This document shows positions 4,805-6,165 of a stretch of 6,165 bases of DNA, piece by piece. How positions within the stretch are numbered: position 1 is the first letter of the stretch; the number at the start of each line of letters is the position of its first letter. The DNA is from Rhizobium sp. Q54 (GTDB lineage Bacteria > Pseudomonadota > Alphaproteobacteria > SMXS01): the NCBI GenBank assembly GCA_945872035.1, contig CAMBYA010000154.1:1-6165 (forward strand). Reading direction: 5' to 3'. The notes beneath the pieces were generated by a model. It did no database searches. It had not been told where the DNA came from and worked only from the letters and a program-made list of their open reading frames with translations. A program made the position numbers and the translations under genes.

Positions 4805-6165
4805 ATGCGTTCAATAAAATCAACAGCTTCGCTGGCCGTCATGGCCGCGATGCTCACGGCGGGGGCGGCGTACGCGCAAGACCCGCCCGCCCAGCCGGCC
4901 CAGAATCAGCCAAGCGACGGCAGCCTGTTCTCGCAGCGCGGCGGGATCGAGACGGTCATTTCCTCGGCTCAGAAGAAGGCGGAGTCGGTCCAGGAAGTGC
5001 CGGTGCCGGTCACCGCGTTCTCGAGCGAGGCCATCGAGCGCAAGTTCGCGGTCAACCTCGAGGACCTGAACAAGCTGGCCCCGTCGGTCCAGTTGCAGAC
5101 CGTCGGCCTGTTCCACAACGCGTCGTCGTTCACCGTTCGCGGCATCGGCACGTCGGGCATCGAGAGCTTCGACGACCCGCACGTCGCCATCTTCATCGAC
5201 GGCGTCTATCAGCCGCGTAACGCCTGGGCCGTCGCCAACCTGCTCGACGTCGAATCCGTCGAAATGCTGCGCGGCCCGCAGGGCACGATCTACGGCCGCA
5301 ACGCCTATTCGGGCGCCATCACGCTGACCACCAAGAAGCCGGACGTGACCGAGTACAGCGGCAAGGCGAGCCTGCAATACGGCAACCCCGGCAAGCTGGT
5401 CGTCAGCCTGATCGGCAACATCCCGGTGGTGGAGGACAAGTTCGCCATGCGGCTTGCCGGCCAGTTCTACAAGGACTCCGGCTTCTTCAAGAACGACGGC
5501 TACGACCCGATCACCCAGACCGTCGACGAGGACCTGAAGGGCACGCGCATCCAGGGCAACAAGTTCGTCTATTTCCGGCCCAGCTTCCGGTTCACGCCGA
5601 ACGACGCCCTCGACATCACGCTGACCACCGAGTTCATCCGCCAGCGCGGCGACGGCACAATCTCGCTCAATCCGTCCTACGATCCGCGCACGCCGTCGAA
5701 CCCGCTGTGCGGCGGCGTCGGCACGCCCACCGCCTACAACTGCAACACCAGCCTGATGGAAGTGCTCTATCCCGGGCTGACCAAGAACTACTTCGGCGAC
5801 GCTGCTCTTGGCATCGACAAGGACAAGAATAACAACCCGTTCGAGGTCGGCTACAACTTGCCGTATAACGATTCCGACCTGAACAGCTACACCGCGACCC
5901 TGAATGCCGACTACACCACCGACTTTGGCACCTTCAGCGTCCTGGGCAACTACCAGCACCAGCGCGACCTGATCAACACCGACACCGACGGCCTCAACGT
6001 CGATTTCTTTTCGTCGACCCGGTTCCAGACCTACGAGACCTACCAGTTCGAAGCCCACTTCGTGTCGGACTTCTCCGAGGCCGTCGACATGATCGCCGGC
6101 GTGTTCTACCTGTACGACAGCTACCATCTGGCCCAGATCCTCTGGACGCCGGGCATCGGCAAGTT
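4805..6165 (+). CDS. TonB-dependent outer-membrane receptor (partial, 3' end off window)
   Basis: The open frame runs to the right edge without a stop and gives 453 residues of a receptor usually 700-900 long. It would transport a large or scarce substrate across the outer membrane using TonB energy. A signal peptide covers residues 1-24, with likely cleavage after AAYA. A Pro/Gln-rich linker (27-36) follows, then a TonB-box-like segment IETVISSAQKKAESVQEVP (48-66). The plug domain shows VTAFSSEAIE (69-78), VRGIGTSG (111-118), FIDGVYQPR (130-138) and LRGPQGTIYGRNAYSGAI (155-172). Beta-barrel strands begin after ITLTTKKP. Cys302 and Cys313 lie in a Gly/Pro-rich stretch that is probably an extracellular loop and may form a disulfide. 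It is divergent from the SnoaL-like operon. The type is common in alphaproteobacterial degraders; the substrate cannot be read from sequence and need not be iron. A long minus-strand open frame over the gene is a codon-bias artefact. Confidence 0.95.
   Translation, partial: MRSIKSTASLAVMAAMLTAGAAYAQDPPAQPAQNQPSDGSLFSQRGGIETVISSAQKKAESVQEVPVPVTAFSSEAIERKFAVNLEDLNKLAPSVQLQTVGLFHNASSFTVRGIGTSGIESFDDPHVAIFIDGVYQPRNAWAVANLLDVESVEMLRGPQGTIYGRNAYSGAITLTTKKPDVTEYSGKASLQYGNPGKLVVSLIGNIPVVEDKFAMRLAGQFYKDSGFFKNDGYDPITQTVDEDLKGTRIQGNKFVYFRPSFRFTPNDALDITLTTEFIRQRGDGTISLNPSYDPRTPSNPLCGGVGTPTAYNCNTSLMEVLYPGLTKNYFGDAALGIDKDKNNNPFEVGYNLPYNDSDLNSYTATLNADYTTDFGTFSVLGNYQHQRDLINTDTDGLNVDFFSSTRFQTYETYQFEAHFVSDFSEAVDMIAGVFYLYDSYHLAQILWTPGIGK

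Noticed and set aside
4820..6127. A 435-codon open frame on the minus strand
   Set aside because: It lies entirely opposite the receptor gene, whose plus-strand frame shows a signal peptide and all plug motifs. The antisense translation is a Val/Ala/Arg/Gly-rich product of GC-biased codons with no recognisable domain.

Overview
The window is high-GC DNA (most genes use G or C at third codon positions) from what looks like an alphaproteobacterium. The content suggests a sphingomonad-like or related aerobic degrader: acyl-CoA genes, a SnoaL/NTF2-like protein, a MAPEG protein, a large TonB-dependent receptor, and a palindrome built on the CTTCGACAAGCTCAG repeat that I recall as common in sphingomonad genomes. 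The taxonomic call is inference from gene content, not from a marker gene.

Layout. (1) Bases 1-1403, minus strand: a crotonase of the PaaG-like isomerase type followed 4 nt later by a CaiB/BaiF class III CoA-transferase that runs off the left edge. (2) Bases 1404-1528: a short divergent promoter region with an inverted repeat. (3) Bases 1529-2308, plus strand: a second crotonase, CaiD-like, with both crotonase glutamates, closed by an intrinsic terminator at 2335-2362. (4) Bases 2309-2518: a convergent intergenic region with a perfect 25-bp inverted repeat. (5) Bases 2519-4331, minus strand: a tight four-gene operon in the order SnoaL-like protein, unrecognised 82-residue two-helix membrane protein, FMN-binding split-barrel flavin-reductase-like protein, MAPEG membrane protein. 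Its junctions are +4, +4 and -4 nt. (6) Bases 4332-4804: a 473-bp divergent intergenic region with an AT-rich island holding repeats and a possible promoter. (7) Bases 4805-6165, plus strand: the N-terminal 453 residues of a TonB-dependent outer-membrane receptor, cut by the right edge.

How the parts may work together (inference). The receptor would bring a bulky or hydrophobic substrate across the outer membrane. The CoA-transferase would activate a carboxylic acid as its CoA thioester, and the two crotonases would isomerise and hydrate it. The SnoaL/flavin-reductase/MAPEG operon would supply an auxiliary dehydratase or isomerase and redox or membrane steps. No acyl-CoA dehydrogenase, thiolase or ligase lies in the window, so the substrate cannot be named. 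The least understood part is the four-gene operon with its small membrane protein.
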